Part shown: positions 34,539 through 42,418 of the stretch, piece after piece | How the letters are laid out: each line of letters starts with the position of its first letter | How positions within the stretch are numbered: position 1 is the stretch's first letter | NCBI RefSeq assembly: GCF_000157895.3 | Contig: NC_022663.1 | Location: forward strand, 1,798,001-1,862,000 | Origin: Mycobacterium kansasii ATCC 12478 | Lineage (GTDB): Bacteria > Actinomycetota > Actinomycetes > Mycobacteriales > Mycobacteriaceae | Length of the DNA: 64,000 bases | Reading direction: 5' to 3' | Program-made: the position numbers and the translations under genes | The notes under the pieces: model-generated | What the model was told of the DNA's origin: nothing | Database searches by the model: none | Seen by the model: the letters and a program-made list of their open reading frames with translations, nothing else

Positions 34539-35933
34539 TCAGCGTCGACCCGCCCCTTCGGACAGGAAACCCAGCAAGTCGTAGCGGGTAATCACCCCGA
34601 CCGGTTTGCCTTCCTCCACCACCATCAACGCGTCGCTGTCCCGCAGCGCCTTTTCGGCCACGCTGACCAATTCGCCGGCCCCGATCATCTTCAGCGGCGG
34701 GCTCATATGTTGTGACACGGCATCGGCCAGCTTGGCGCGGCCCTCGAAAACGGCCGACAGCAGTTCGCGTTCGGACACGCTGCCGGCGACCTCGCCTGCC
34801 ATCACCGGCGGCTCGGCGCCGACGACGGGCATCTGCGACACCCCGTACTCTCGAAGGATCCCGATCGCGTCGCGCACCGTCTCCGACGGATGGGTGTGCA
34901 CCAGATCGGGCAATGCACCGGACTTGCGACGCAACACGTCACCGACCGTGGCTTCCTCGGTCGACCCGTCGAGACGGGTCCGCAGGAATCCGTACGACGA
35001 CATCCACGCGTCATTGAAGATCTTCGACATATAGCCGCGGCCGCCGTCGGGCAGCAGGACGACAACCAGGGCGTCGGGTCCGGCGGTTTCGGCGACTTTC
35101 AATGCCGCCACCACCGCCATCCCGCACGACCCACCCACCAGCAGCGCTTCCTCCCGGGCCAGCCGCCTGGTCATGTCGAACGAGTCGGCGTCTGACACCG
35201 CGATGATCTCGTCGGGAATCGAAGGGTCGTAGGCCGCCGGCCAGAAGTCCTCGCCGACCCCCTCGACCAGATAGGGCCGGCCGGCGCCGCCCGAATACAC
35301 CGAGCCCTCGGGGTCTGCGCCGATGATGCGCACCCGACCTCCGGACACCTCTTTGAGATAGCGGCCCGCGCCGGTGATCGTTCCGCCGGTGCCGATGCCG
35401 GCGACGAAATGAGTGACCTTGCCGTCGGTGTCGGCCCAGATTTCCGGCCCGGTGGTGGCGTAGTGGCTGGCCGGTCCTTCGGGGTTGGCGTACTGGTCGG
35501 GCTTCCAGGCGCCGTCGATTTCTCTGACCAACCGGTCGGAGACGCTGTAGTAGCTGTCCGGATCGGCGGGCGGCACCGCCGTCGGGCACACGACTACCTC
35601 GGCGCCGTAGGCTCGCAATACATTTCGCTTGTCCTCGCTGACCTTGTCCGGGCAGACGAACACACACCGGTACCCGCGGCGCTGTGCTACCAACGCCAGC
35701 CCGACCCCGGTGTTGCCGGAGGTGGGTTCGACGATGGTGCCGCCCGGTCTGAGCTGTCCGCTGACCTCGGCGGCGTCGATCATCTTCACCGCGATCCGGT
35801 CCTTGGAACTGCCGCCCGGGCTGAGATATTCGATCTTTGCCGCCACGGTCGCCGCCCCGTCCGGGACGACCGAGTTCAGGCGGACCAGTGGTGTGCCGCC
35901 GATGAGGTCACTGATGTGCTGCGCGATCCGCAT
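34539..35933 (-). CDS. cbs: Cystathionine beta-synthase
   Basis: Cbs condenses serine or an activated serine with homocysteine to give cystathionine, the first step of reverse transsulfuration. The 464-residue protein has the PLP lysine K44 in GGSSKDRIAVKM, the substrate loop TSGNTG near 65-70 and the phosphate-binding glycine loop VAGIGTGGTITG near 173-184. The last 130 or so residues are two CBS domains (ETVRDAIGILREYGVSQMPVV and ALMVVEEGKPVGVITRYDLL) that probably bind an adenosyl ligand. It matches Mtb Rv1077 in length and context. Confidence 0.95.
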   Translation of the reverse strand: MRIAQHISDLIGGTPLVRLNSVVPDGAATVAAKIEYLSPGGSSKDRIAVKMIDAAEVSGQLRPGGTIVEPTSGNTGVGLALVAQRRGYRCVFVCPDKVSEDKRNVLRAYGAEVVVCPTAVPPADPDSYYSVSDRLVREIDGAWKPDQYANPEGPASHYATTGPEIWADTDGKVTHFVAGIGTGGTITGAGRYLKEVSGGRVRIIGADPEGSVYSGGAGRPYLVEGVGEDFWPAAYDPSIPDEIIAVSDADSFDMTRRLAREEALLVGGSCGMAVVAALKVAETAGPDALVVVLLPDGGRGYMSKIFNDAWMSSYGFLRTRLDGSTEEATVGDVLRRKSGALPDLVHTHPSETVRDAIGILREYGVSQMPVVGAEPPVMAGEVAGSVSERELLSAVFEGRAKLADAVSQHMSPPLKMIGAGELVSVAEKALRDSDALMVVEEGKPVGVITRYDLLGFLSEGAGRR

Positions 35934-35977
35934 GCGTTCATGGTCTCAGGCGGTTTGGGCCCGCGTACATCCAGCTG

Positions 35978-37054
35978 CTAGCCGGTGGCCTCCCGGATGT
36001 ATTCGCCGATCTGGCGCAGCGAGCGCACCGCCTCGGGCAGCAGCGGCCCGGCGACCTGGAAGTCGTGCACCTGGCCGGGCCAGACGCGAAGCTCGGCGGG
36101 CACCCCGGCCGCCGCCAGCTTGCGCGCGGCCAGCTGTGCGTCGTGCAACAGCACCTCGGATCCGGACACGTGAATCAACGTTCGCGGCAGGCCCGGCCGG
36201 ATGTGCTCCAGCGGCTCGTAAAGCTCCTCGGGTTTGCCGTCGACGGCGTTGTTGGCCGCTGCGCTAGCAACCAATTCGCCGAGCGCATCGAAGGCCTTCG
36301 CCGGGAACATCGCGTCGGTTTTGATGTTCGGATGCGCCTGCTTATTTTCCTTTGCCAGCTGTAGCAGTGGCGAGATCGCCACCAGCGCTGCCGGCTCCTC
36401 GTCCTCGTCCTGTAGACGCTGCGCGAGCGCCAATGCGAGATAGCCGCCGGCGGAGTCGCCGGCCAGCACTATCTGCTCCGGGTCGTAACCCAACAGCCGC
36501 AGCCAACGGTAGCCGTCGTGACAGTCGTCGAGCGCCATCCCGATCGAATGCTTGGGCATCAGCCGATAGTTGACGATCAAGACGGGCGAATCAGCAAACT
36601 GTGACAGCAACTCGACGAGCCGCCCGTGCGAGTTTGCTCCACAGGTCAAGAAGGCGCCGCCGTGCAGATACAGAACCACTCGTCGGGTACCGTCCGCGGG
36701 CAGCACGCCGCGCGCCCGAACCAGTTGCGCCGACGCGTTAGGCAAGCTCACCGAGGCCCTGACGGTTACCGGTGCCGGAAGCAGCATCTTGGCCGCATGG
36801 TCGATCAGGCCCCACGGCCACGGCACATGTGGAACGTAGCTACCCACAGTGAGAACGGGCCGGATCGTCAGCCGCGACGCCAGCGTAGCAACTCGCGCAG
36901 CAATACTCGGGCCAGACTCGACGACCTCAACCGGAGCGCCGTCGCTGATGGCAAATCTGCGTGCCTGCAGTCTACGTGCCTTGAGCGCGTCGCGTGGGCG
37001 AATCGGATGTCTGGGGGAACCGGATACCCTGTTCGGTGCCGTCATGCTCAACAC
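35978..37054 (-). CDS. lipU: Hormone-sensitive-lipase-family esterase LipU
   Basis: An alpha/beta hydrolase acting on acyl esters, orthologue of Mtb Rv1076. The 358-residue frame has the oxyanion motif HGGA at 131-134 and the nucleophile elbow GDSAGG at 199-204 (S201). Later, SGSEVLLHDA and GQVHDFQV fit the aspartate and histidine of the triad. The Mtb protein is, as I recall, shorter by about 60 residues, so the true start may be later than ATG 37054. It lies 44 bp downstream of nothing on its strand and 44 bp upstream of cbs, so it probably reads into cbs. Confidence 0.85.
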   Translation of the reverse strand: MLSMTAPNRVSGSPRHPIRPRDALKARRLQARRFAISDGAPVEVVESGPSIAARVATLASRLTIRPVLTVGSYVPHVPWPWGLIDHAAKMLLPAPVTVRASVSLPNASAQLVRARGVLPADGTRRVVLYLHGGAFLTCGANSHGRLVELLSQFADSPVLIVNYRLMPKHSIGMALDDCHDGYRWLRLLGYDPEQIVLAGDSAGGYLALALAQRLQDEDEEPAALVAISPLLQLAKENKQAHPNIKTDAMFPAKAFDALGELVASAAANNAVDGKPEELYEPLEHIRPGLPRTLIHVSGSEVLLHDAQLAARKLAAAGVPAELRVWPGQVHDFQVAGPLLPEAVRSLRQIGEYIREATG

Positions 37055-37276
37055 TTCCTACGCCGTTGTAGTCCGATACAGCATGTGACGAATAGGGTGA
37101 GCGTCCGGTTCACCTGCTCCCCGAAGCGGTCAGCCAACTCGTCCGACTTAGCTTGACAGCATATTCCCGAGGCAACGTTCGTAGAGTCTGATTCGATATC
37201 ACAATTGATCCGCACCGTAATTCACCTGTTTTGTCAGCTACCCGCGCAAACAGCGAAGCCGATCTAAACTGGTCTC
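37055..37276. promoter_or_regulatory. Divergent lipU-SGNH hydrolase promoter region
   Basis: This 222-bp gap is visibly richer in A and T than its neighbours, in particular at 37150-37215 (TTCGATATCACAATTG). It contains TTGACA at 37153-37158, a good -35 hexamer, but no -10 at the right spacing. It must contain both promoters. Confidence 0.35.
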
Positions 37277-37282
37277 GTGGGC

Positions 37283-38248
37283 ATGAGCGTGCCGCGGCGT
37301 TCGACTATCGCTTTGGCCACAGCAGGTGCACTCGCCTCGACGGGCACGGCTTATCTGGGCGCACGCAACTTGCTGGTCGGCCAGGCGACACACGCGCGCA
37401 CCGTCATTCCCAGAGCCTGCGACATGCCGCCTCGTGCCGATGGCGTGTACACCCGCGGCGGCGGGCCGGTACAACGGTGGCGCCGCGGAACACCATTCGA
37501 TCTGCACCTGATGATGTTCGGCGACTCGACGGCGTGCGGATACGGGTGTACCAGCGGCGAGGAAGTCCCGGGCGTGCTGATCGCCCGCAAACTCGCCGAG
37601 CAGACCGGCAAGCGCGTCCGGTTGAGCACCAAAGCCATCGTCGGCGCCACCTCGAAAGGCGTTAGCGGTCAAGTCGATGCGATGTTCGTGGCCGGACCGC
37701 CGCCGGACGCGGCGGTGATCATCATCGGCGCCAACGACGTCACGTCCCTCAACCGCATCGGAGAATCCGCCGAGCGGCTGGCCTCATCGGTGCGCAGATT
37801 GCGTGCCCGCGGCGCGGCCGTGGTCGTCGGCACCTGTCCCGACTTCGGCGTCATCACGGCCATCCCCCAGCCATTGCGTTCCCTGGCGCACACGCGTGCT
37901 ACGCGGCTGGCCCGCGCTCAGACCGTCGCCGTCAAAGCGGCCGGTGGGGTGCCGGTGCCGTTGGCACATCTGCTGGCGCCCCAATTCCGGGCCGCGCCCG
38001 AAGGCATGTTCTCCGCCGACCGATACCACCCATCGGCGACCGCCTACGCGTTGGCAGCCGACCAGCTGTTGCTCGCCCTGCGCGACGCGCTGCGCGGAAA
38101 GATTGCCCGACCGAGGGTTGAGCAGCCATCCCGACCCGCTGCGCCGGCACGCGGTTGTGAGCCCACCCGAGGCAGCATCGTGTCGCGGCTATGGCGGCGT
38201 CCGCTGCCGGCCGTGCCCGCAGCCGTCGCCGCGCCGGCCGGGGGCTGA
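37283..38248 (+). CDS. SGNH/GDSL hydrolase
   Basis: Orthologue of Mtb Rv1075c, a membrane-associated esterase. The 321-residue protein starts with an uncleaved or cleaved hydrophobic segment (IALATAGALASTGTAYLG). It has block I FGDSTACGYG (catalytic serine near residue 82), the GAND motif in IIGANDVTS for block III, and block V DRYHPSATAYAL with the catalytic aspartate and histidine. The C-terminal 60 residues are basic and low complexity. ATG 37283 is chosen; GTG 37277, two codons earlier, is equally possible. The substrate is probably a short acyl ester. Confidence 0.87.
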   Translation: MSVPRRSTIALATAGALASTGTAYLGARNLLVGQATHARTVIPRACDMPPRADGVYTRGGGPVQRWRRGTPFDLHLMMFGDSTACGYGCTSGEEVPGVLIARKLAEQTGKRVRLSTKAIVGATSKGVSGQVDAMFVAGPPPDAAVIIIGANDVTSLNRIGESAERLASSVRRLRARGAAVVVGTCPDFGVITAIPQPLRSLAHTRATRLARAQTVAVKAAGGVPVPLAHLLAPQFRAAPEGMFSADRYHPSATAYALAADQLLLALRDALRGKIARPRVEQPSRPAAPARGCEPTRGSIVSRLWRRPLPAVPAAVAAPAGG

Positions 38249-38286
38249 CCTCGGCCGGGGTTGTCCGGCCCGCCAGCTCGGGGGTG

Positions 38287-38376
38287 CCCGCTTCGCGGGC
38301 CGCATCGTCGCCAAGCTCACCCCAATTGCCCGCCTCCTCCTCGCCCCGCTTCGCGGGCCGCATCGTCGCCAAGCTA
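38287..38376. repeat. 58-bp tandem repeat, one full copy plus a part
   Basis: The string CCCGCTTCGCGGGCCGCATC, continuing GTCGCCAAGCT, occurs at 38287 and again 58 bp later at 38345, so there is one full unit and about 31 bp of a second. The CCCGC/GCGGG part is a small palindrome. It sits between the SGNH hydrolase stop and fadA3. It resembles the 59-bp repeat at 27422 in its CCTCCTC...GCATCGTCG...GCTAGA order. Confidence 0.85.
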
Positions 38377-38413
38377 GATTCGGCTTCGCACACCCCAATG
38401 GAGGGAGTCCGTC

Positions 38414-39631
38414 ATGCCGGAAGCCGTCATCGTCTCAACCGCCCGCTCTCCCATCGGCCGCGCCATGAAAGGCTCACTGGTCACCATGCGGCCCGACGAC
38501 CTGGCCGTACAGATCGTGCGTGCCGCACTGGACAAGGTGCCCGCGCTGAACCCGCATCAGATCGACGACCTGATCATGGGCTGCGGTCTGCCCGGCGGCG
38601 AGTCGGGCTTCAACATCGCGCGCGTCGTCGCCGTTGCCCTCGGCTATGACTTCCTGCCGGGCACCACGGTCAACCGCTATTGCTCGTCGTCGTTGCAGAC
38701 CACCCGAATGGCATTCCACGCGATCAAGGCCGGCGAAGGCGACGCATTCATCTCCGCGGGGGTGGAGACAGTTTCCCGGTTCGGCAAGGGCAACTCCGAT
38801 TCCTGGCCGGACACCAAGAACCCGATCTTCGACGAGGCTCAGGAACGCTCGGCCGCAACGGCCGCCGGCGCCGAGGAATGGCACGACCCCCGTGCCGACG
38901 GCAAGCTGCCCGACGTCTACATCGCGATGGGCCAGACCGCGGAAAACGTCGCGATCCTCACCGGCATCTCCCGCGAAGACCAGGACCACTGGGGTGTACG
39001 CAGTCAGAACCGCGCCGAGGAGGCGATCAAGAGCGGCTTCTTCCAGCGCGAGATCACTCCGGTCACGCTCCCGGACGGCACCATGGTCAGCGCTGACGAC
39101 GGCCCCCGGCCCGGAACCACTTACGAGAAGGTGAGCGAACTCAAGCCGGTGTTCCGGCCCAACGGCACCGTCACCGCCGGGAACGCCTGTCCACTCAACG
39201 ACGGCGCCGCTGCGTTGGTGATCACCAGCGATACCAAGGCCAAGGAACTCGGCTTGACACCCTTGGCACGCATCGTGTCCACGGGCGTCAGCGGTTTGTC
39301 CCCGGAGATCATGGGCCTCGGCCCGATCGAGGCCTGCAAGAAGGCACTCGAACGAGCCGACATGTCGATCAACGACATCGACCTGGTCGAGATCAACGAA
39401 GCCTTCGCTGTGCAGGTGCTGGGATCGGCCCGCGAGCTGGGCATCGACGAGGACAAGCTGAACGTCTCGGGCGGAGCGATCGCCCTGGGACACCCGTTCG
39501 GCATGACCGGCGCACGCATCACCACCACGCTGCTGAATAACCTGCAGACCCACGACAAGACATTCGGTCTGGAGACGATGTGCGTGGGCGGCGGCCAGGG
39601 TATGGCGATGGTGATCGAGCGGCTCAGTTAG
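38414..39631 (+). CDS. fadA3: Acetyl-CoA acyltransferase (thiolase)
   Basis: A thiolase of 405 residues, orthologue of Mtb Rv1074c, cleaving 3-ketoacyl-CoA in beta-oxidation or condensing acetyl-CoA. The acyl-accepting cysteine is C90 in VNRYCSSSLQ. The HxxxGxGR-type histidine lies in GGAIALGHPFGMTGAR near the end and the second cysteine in ETMCVGGGQG. NEAFAVQ gives the substrate-binding asparagine. ATG 38414 is preceded by GGAGGGAG. It is followed by the IS110 element, whereas Mtb has Rv1073 there as I recall. Confidence 0.95.
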   Translation: MPEAVIVSTARSPIGRAMKGSLVTMRPDDLAVQIVRAALDKVPALNPHQIDDLIMGCGLPGGESGFNIARVVAVALGYDFLPGTTVNRYCSSSLQTTRMAFHAIKAGEGDAFISAGVETVSRFGKGNSDSWPDTKNPIFDEAQERSAATAAGAEEWHDPRADGKLPDVYIAMGQTAENVAILTGISREDQDHWGVRSQNRAEEAIKSGFFQREITPVTLPDGTMVSADDGPRPGTTYEKVSELKPVFRPNGTVTAGNACPLNDGAAALVITSDTKAKELGLTPLARIVSTGVSGLSPEIMGLGPIEACKKALERADMSINDIDLVEINEAFAVQVLGSARELGIDEDKLNVSGGAIALGHPFGMTGARITTTLLNNLQTHDKTFGLETMCVGGGQGMAMVIERLS

Positions 39632-39698
39632 CGGCGCTCCGGCCAGCCGATCGAGCCTGCGTTTTGGCCGGGTCGAGACATCCCAGGTTTGTAAGTTG

Positions 39699-40910
39699 TC
39701 AAGCGGCGATGGGGGTTCGGTGGGCCCAGGCTCGGTCTTCGTCGTAGAGGGTGTGGTGGCGGAGGCAGCCGTGCAGGATGCCGACGAGGCGGTTGCCGAG
39801 GGCGCGTAGGGCTTGGTGGTGGCTGTCTTTAGCCCTGATGCGCTGATCGTAGAAGGCGCGGGCGCCCGGGCTGGTGGAAAGGGCGCAGAAGGCCCACTGG
39901 TCGATGGCGTCATAGAGGCGGCTGTTGCGGATGTAGCGGGCGACGACGCGGCATTTCTTGCCGGAGGCGACGGTCAGGGGTGAGGTTCCGGCGTAGTTTT
40001 TGCGAGACTTGGCGTCGGTGTATCGATTCGGGTCGTCCCCGAACTCACCAAGCACCCGGGCGCCGAGTACGACACCAAGTCCTGGCAGGGAGCGGTAGAT
40101 GTCGGCGTCCGGGTGTGCCTCAAAATGGGCGGCCAAGCTGGTTTCGAGCTCGGTGATCTGTCGATTCAGCTCGGCGATGATGGCCACGGCAGCGCGGGTG
40201 GTGGCTGCGAACGCCGTCGCCACCGTTGGTGGGGCGGTCAGCTGTTGTGAGCGCAGCGCGGCTTGAATCTCTTTGGCTCGGCTGGCGATATAGCGTTGGC
40301 GGCCTCCGCGTTTGAGCGCGGACTGGATGGCCGACAGACTCAACTTGGCACCCGTATCGGGGGTGGGGGCACGACCCAACACCCCCAGGGCGTCGCCGTG
40401 GTCAAGGTCCTCGAAGGCCGCCAACGCCGCCGGGTAGTACTCCCGCAACGCGCTGCGCAGCGCGTTGGTGTGGCGGACGCGTGCCCAGATCAGGCTCTGG
40501 TGGGCGCGGGCGAGCACCTTGATCGCCTCCACCTCGGCGCTGTCGCCGGCTAGGGGGCGATGGTTGTGCCGATCGGTGCGCACCAGATCGGCCAGCAGTT
40601 TGGCATCTGAGACATCGGATTTGGCGCCTGAGACATGATGGCGGTCGCGGTAGCGCGCCACCGCCAGCGGATTGATCGCAAACACCTGATACCCCGCGGC
40701 GACCAGGGCTTGCACCCACAGGCCGCGATCGGTCTCGATACCGACCACCACCTGATCGGGTTCCTCGGCGTGCACGCCGATCAGCTCGTGCAATTGCCGC
40801 ATGCCGGTGATTCCTTCCGACAGCCGCCGCGATGCCAGCCGCCGCCCGGCCTCATTCATCACCCACACGTCATGATGGTCTTCGGCCCAGTCGTCACCCA
40901 CGAAGATCAT
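39699..40910 (-). CDS. IS110-family transposase (DEDD recombinase)
   Basis: A 403-residue RNA-guided recombinase of the IS110 family. The N-terminal RuvC-like DEDD domain starts MIFVGDDWAEDHH, with GIETDRG near 57-63 and DVSDAKLLADLVR near 98-110 giving the acidic residues. A coiled-coil region follows (about 120-250). The C-terminal Tnp domain has SLPGLGVVLGARVLGEFGD and KNYAGTSPLTVASGKK, where the catalytic serine of the family is located. The frame is intact, so the element may be active. ATG 40910 has GAGAGGTGG 9-17 bases upstream. Confidence 0.93.
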   Translation of the reverse strand: MIFVGDDWAEDHHDVWVMNEAGRRLASRRLSEGITGMRQLHELIGVHAEEPDQVVVGIETDRGLWVQALVAAGYQVFAINPLAVARYRDRHHVSGAKSDVSDAKLLADLVRTDRHNHRPLAGDSAEVEAIKVLARAHQSLIWARVRHTNALRSALREYYPAALAAFEDLDHGDALGVLGRAPTPDTGAKLSLSAIQSALKRGGRQRYIASRAKEIQAALRSQQLTAPPTVATAFAATTRAAVAIIAELNRQITELETSLAAHFEAHPDADIYRSLPGLGVVLGARVLGEFGDDPNRYTDAKSRKNYAGTSPLTVASGKKCRVVARYIRNSRLYDAIDQWAFCALSTSPGARAFYDQRIRAKDSHHQALRALGNRLVGILHGCLRHHTLYDEDRAWAHRTPIAA

Positions 40911-40944
40911 CGGTCACCACCTCTCTTGCCCTTCGAGAACTTCA

Positions 40945-41170
40945 CCAACCAGGTTGAGCTGGAGGACACCCCGCGGCGACCTAATGCACGTGCTCGACCG
41001 GCACGCCATCCCATCAGCGCTACAGGTGACCTCACGACCGACTGGGGCACGGTCTCGACTCGAGGAATCGATCGAACACTCCAGTGTGAGCAAGTGCTCA
41101 CCAGCCAGCCGCTCGGTGACCAGCCTGCCGCACACGGGCCACAAACCCGTTCAACGGCAGGCCGATCAAG
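40945..41170 (-). ncRNA. Candidate bridge RNA of the IS110 element
   Basis: IS110 elements of the IS621 type make a noncoding bridge RNA from the end upstream of the transposase. Here that end shows, on the transposase strand, a two-part stem: GCCTGCCG/CGGCAGGC (41123-41130 with 41155-41162) enclosing ACGGG/CCCGT (41134-41138 with 41146-41150). A second hairpin, GTGAGC/GCTCAC, spans 41086-41101. A further unpaired stretch lies between 41000 and 41085. I infer the RNA from position and structure; the guide loops are not assigned. Confidence 0.4.
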
Positions 41171-41230
41171 ACCCATTAGTGTGCGTCCTGGGCGCTCACT
41201 GTGCGTCTGGGGCGAAGACACGCCAGGCCT

Positions 41231-41268
41231 CGACGCCAACGGCACACACCCGACGCCAACGGCACACA
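41231..41268. repeat. 20-bp spaced direct repeat
   Basis: CGACGCCAACGGCACACA occurs at 41231-41248 and 41251-41268. It lies just outside the presumed IS110 end, next to the palindromic terminator. It may be host DNA common in mycobacterial gaps. This and the neighbouring items account for the 405-bp gap after the transposase start. Confidence 0.7.
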
Positions 41269-41275
41269 GCGCAGC

Positions 41276-41305
41276 AAAAAGCCGGCACGTACGTGCCGGC
41301 TTTTT
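41276..41305. terminator. Perfect palindromic bidirectional terminator
   Basis: AAAAAGCCGGCACGT is followed directly by its exact reverse complement ACGTGCCGGCTTTTT. The 10-bp GC-rich stem with a T-run on both strands is a textbook intrinsic terminator working both ways. It sits 10 bp after the stop of the Bax-inhibitor-like gene (41316) and presumably ends that transcript. Confidence 0.9.
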
Positions 41306-41315
41306 GTCGCCCGAA

Positions 41316-42152
41316 CTAGTCGTTCTGCAGATAACTGAGCAGGCGCAGGATCTCGATGTACAGCCAGACCAGCGTGACGGTCAGGCCCAGGGCAATACCC
41401 CATGCCGCCTTATCCGGCGCTCCGGCCCGGATCATCTGGTCAGCCGCGTCGAAGTCGATCAGGAAGGTGAACGCCGCAATACCGATGCACACCAGGGAGA
41501 AGATAATGCCCAGCGGACCGGGGCTGCGCAGGCCCAAACCCTCGCCGCCGCCGACATGGAACATCGCCAGCACGAAGTTGCCGAGCATCAGGAACAGCAC
41601 GCCGAAGAGGGCAGCGACCACCATTCGGGTGAACTTGGGTGTCACCCGAATGGCCCCGGTCTTGTACACGATGAGCATGCCGAAGAACACGCCCAGAGTG
41701 CCCAGGATGGCTTCTCCGATGAGCATTCCGGCATTGGCCGAGCCCACCGAGAAGTTGGCCATGACGAACGAGAAGGCTCCCAGGAACAGGCCCTCGAGTC
41801 CGGCGTAGGTGAGGACGATCGCCGGGTTGTCCTGTTTGCGACCGAAGGTGGCCACCAGCACCAGCGCCAACCCGCCGAGCGCGCCGATCAGGGTCAGCGG
41901 CATCGCAAGGTTGAGGTTCTGGGCGACCAGGAAGTAGGAGACGACGGCGCTGGCCGTCAGCGTCGCCAAGGTCAGACCGGTCTTGGTGACGACGTCGTCG
42001 ATGGTCAGCGGGCGCGCAGCCCGGGTTTCCTGGTAGGGAGCTGCGTAAGGGTCGCCCGCGTATCCCGGCTGGGCCAGGCCCGGACCGAATTGTGCGTATC
42101 CGCCCCTCTGCTTCGGCAGCGAACGAAATACCGGGTTACTTGTCTCCCGCAC
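41316..42152 (-). CDS. Bax inhibitor-1/YccA-like membrane protein
   Basis: Orthologue of Mtb Rv1072, in the Bax-inhibitor-1/TMBIM-like superfamily (DUF4870/YccA group). The 278-residue protein has a 50-residue cytoplasmic head ending in RPLTIDDVVTKTG and then seven hydrophobic helices, among them LATLTASAVVSYFLVAQNL, IVLTYAGLEGLFLGAFSFVM and VTLVWLYIEILRLLSYL. The transported species is unknown; family members affect calcium leak. The start is GTG 42152. Two 18-bp direct repeats lie 24-59 bp upstream. Confidence 0.85.
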   Translation of the reverse strand: MRETSNPVFRSLPKQRGGYAQFGPGLAQPGYAGDPYAAPYQETRAARPLTIDDVVTKTGLTLATLTASAVVSYFLVAQNLNLAMPLTLIGALGGLALVLVATFGRKQDNPAIVLTYAGLEGLFLGAFSFVMANFSVGSANAGMLIGEAILGTLGVFFGMLIVYKTGAIRVTPKFTRMVVAALFGVLFLMLGNFVLAMFHVGGGEGLGLRSPGPLGIIFSLVCIGIAAFTFLIDFDAADQMIRAGAPDKAAWGIALGLTVTLVWLYIEILRLLSYLQND

Positions 42153-42175
42153 CGTCGGATCCTCTCTTGTGGCTC

Positions 42176-42211
42176 CACATATGACAACAGCTTCACATAT
42201 GACTACAGCTT
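42176..42211. promoter_or_regulatory. 18-bp tandem direct repeats upstream of the Bax-inhibitor-like gene
   Basis: CACATATGACAACAGCTT (42176-42193) is followed without a gap by CACATATGACTACAGCTT (42194-42211), and a degenerate third CGGACTACAGCTT ends at 42233. The period of 18 bp and the A/T-rich CATATG core within GC-rich DNA suggest an operator or iteron-like array. It lies in the 266-bp divergent gap shared with echA9. Confidence 0.5.
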
Positions 42212-42418
42212 CGGAAGCTTCGGACTACAGCTTCGAGTTGTGCGAACACCTGCTCAACGATCAGTGGCCCGGCCGGGTTCCCAGCGGAGCTGCTGTTTTG
42301 TCGTCCGGCTCAAGATAAACCTTAGCCCCGCGGGCACCCCGGGGCGAGTCACGATCTAGATTGCTCGTCAAACTCATGGGCAGACTTGGGACGGATTCCT
42401 GCGAGGGGAGACTAAGGC

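Larger units (their letters stand above)
39699..41170 (-). mobile_element. IS110-family insertion sequence (ends approximate)
   Basis: The transposase gene plus about 260 bp of structured noncoding DNA on its 5' side make a normal IS110-type element. Such elements lack long terminal inverted repeats and make little or no target duplication, so I cannot see the ends: the right end must lie between the fadA3 stop and 39699, and the left end between about 41160 and 41275. The element is inserted between fadA3 and the Bax-inhibitor-like gene. Confidence 0.75.

Noticed and set aside
37153..37187. SigA promoter TTGACA...TAGAGT upstream of the SGNH hydrolase gene
   Set aside because: The spacer would be 23 bp, too long for a standard promoter.
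38474..39913. 479-codon ORF opposite fadA3 running into the IS element
   Set aside because: Antisense shadow: it crosses a gene-IS junction and has no motif.
39672..41059. 8-mer GTCGAGAC shared by the fadA3-side flank (39672-39679) and the presumed bridge RNA (complement of 41052-41059)
   Set aside because: An 8-base match between stretches of this length is expected by chance, and the element ends are not fixed.
40635..42359. 574-codon rightward ORF across the IS end and Bax-inhibitor-like gene
   Set aside because: It covers coding, terminator and noncoding parts alike and has shadow-type composition.
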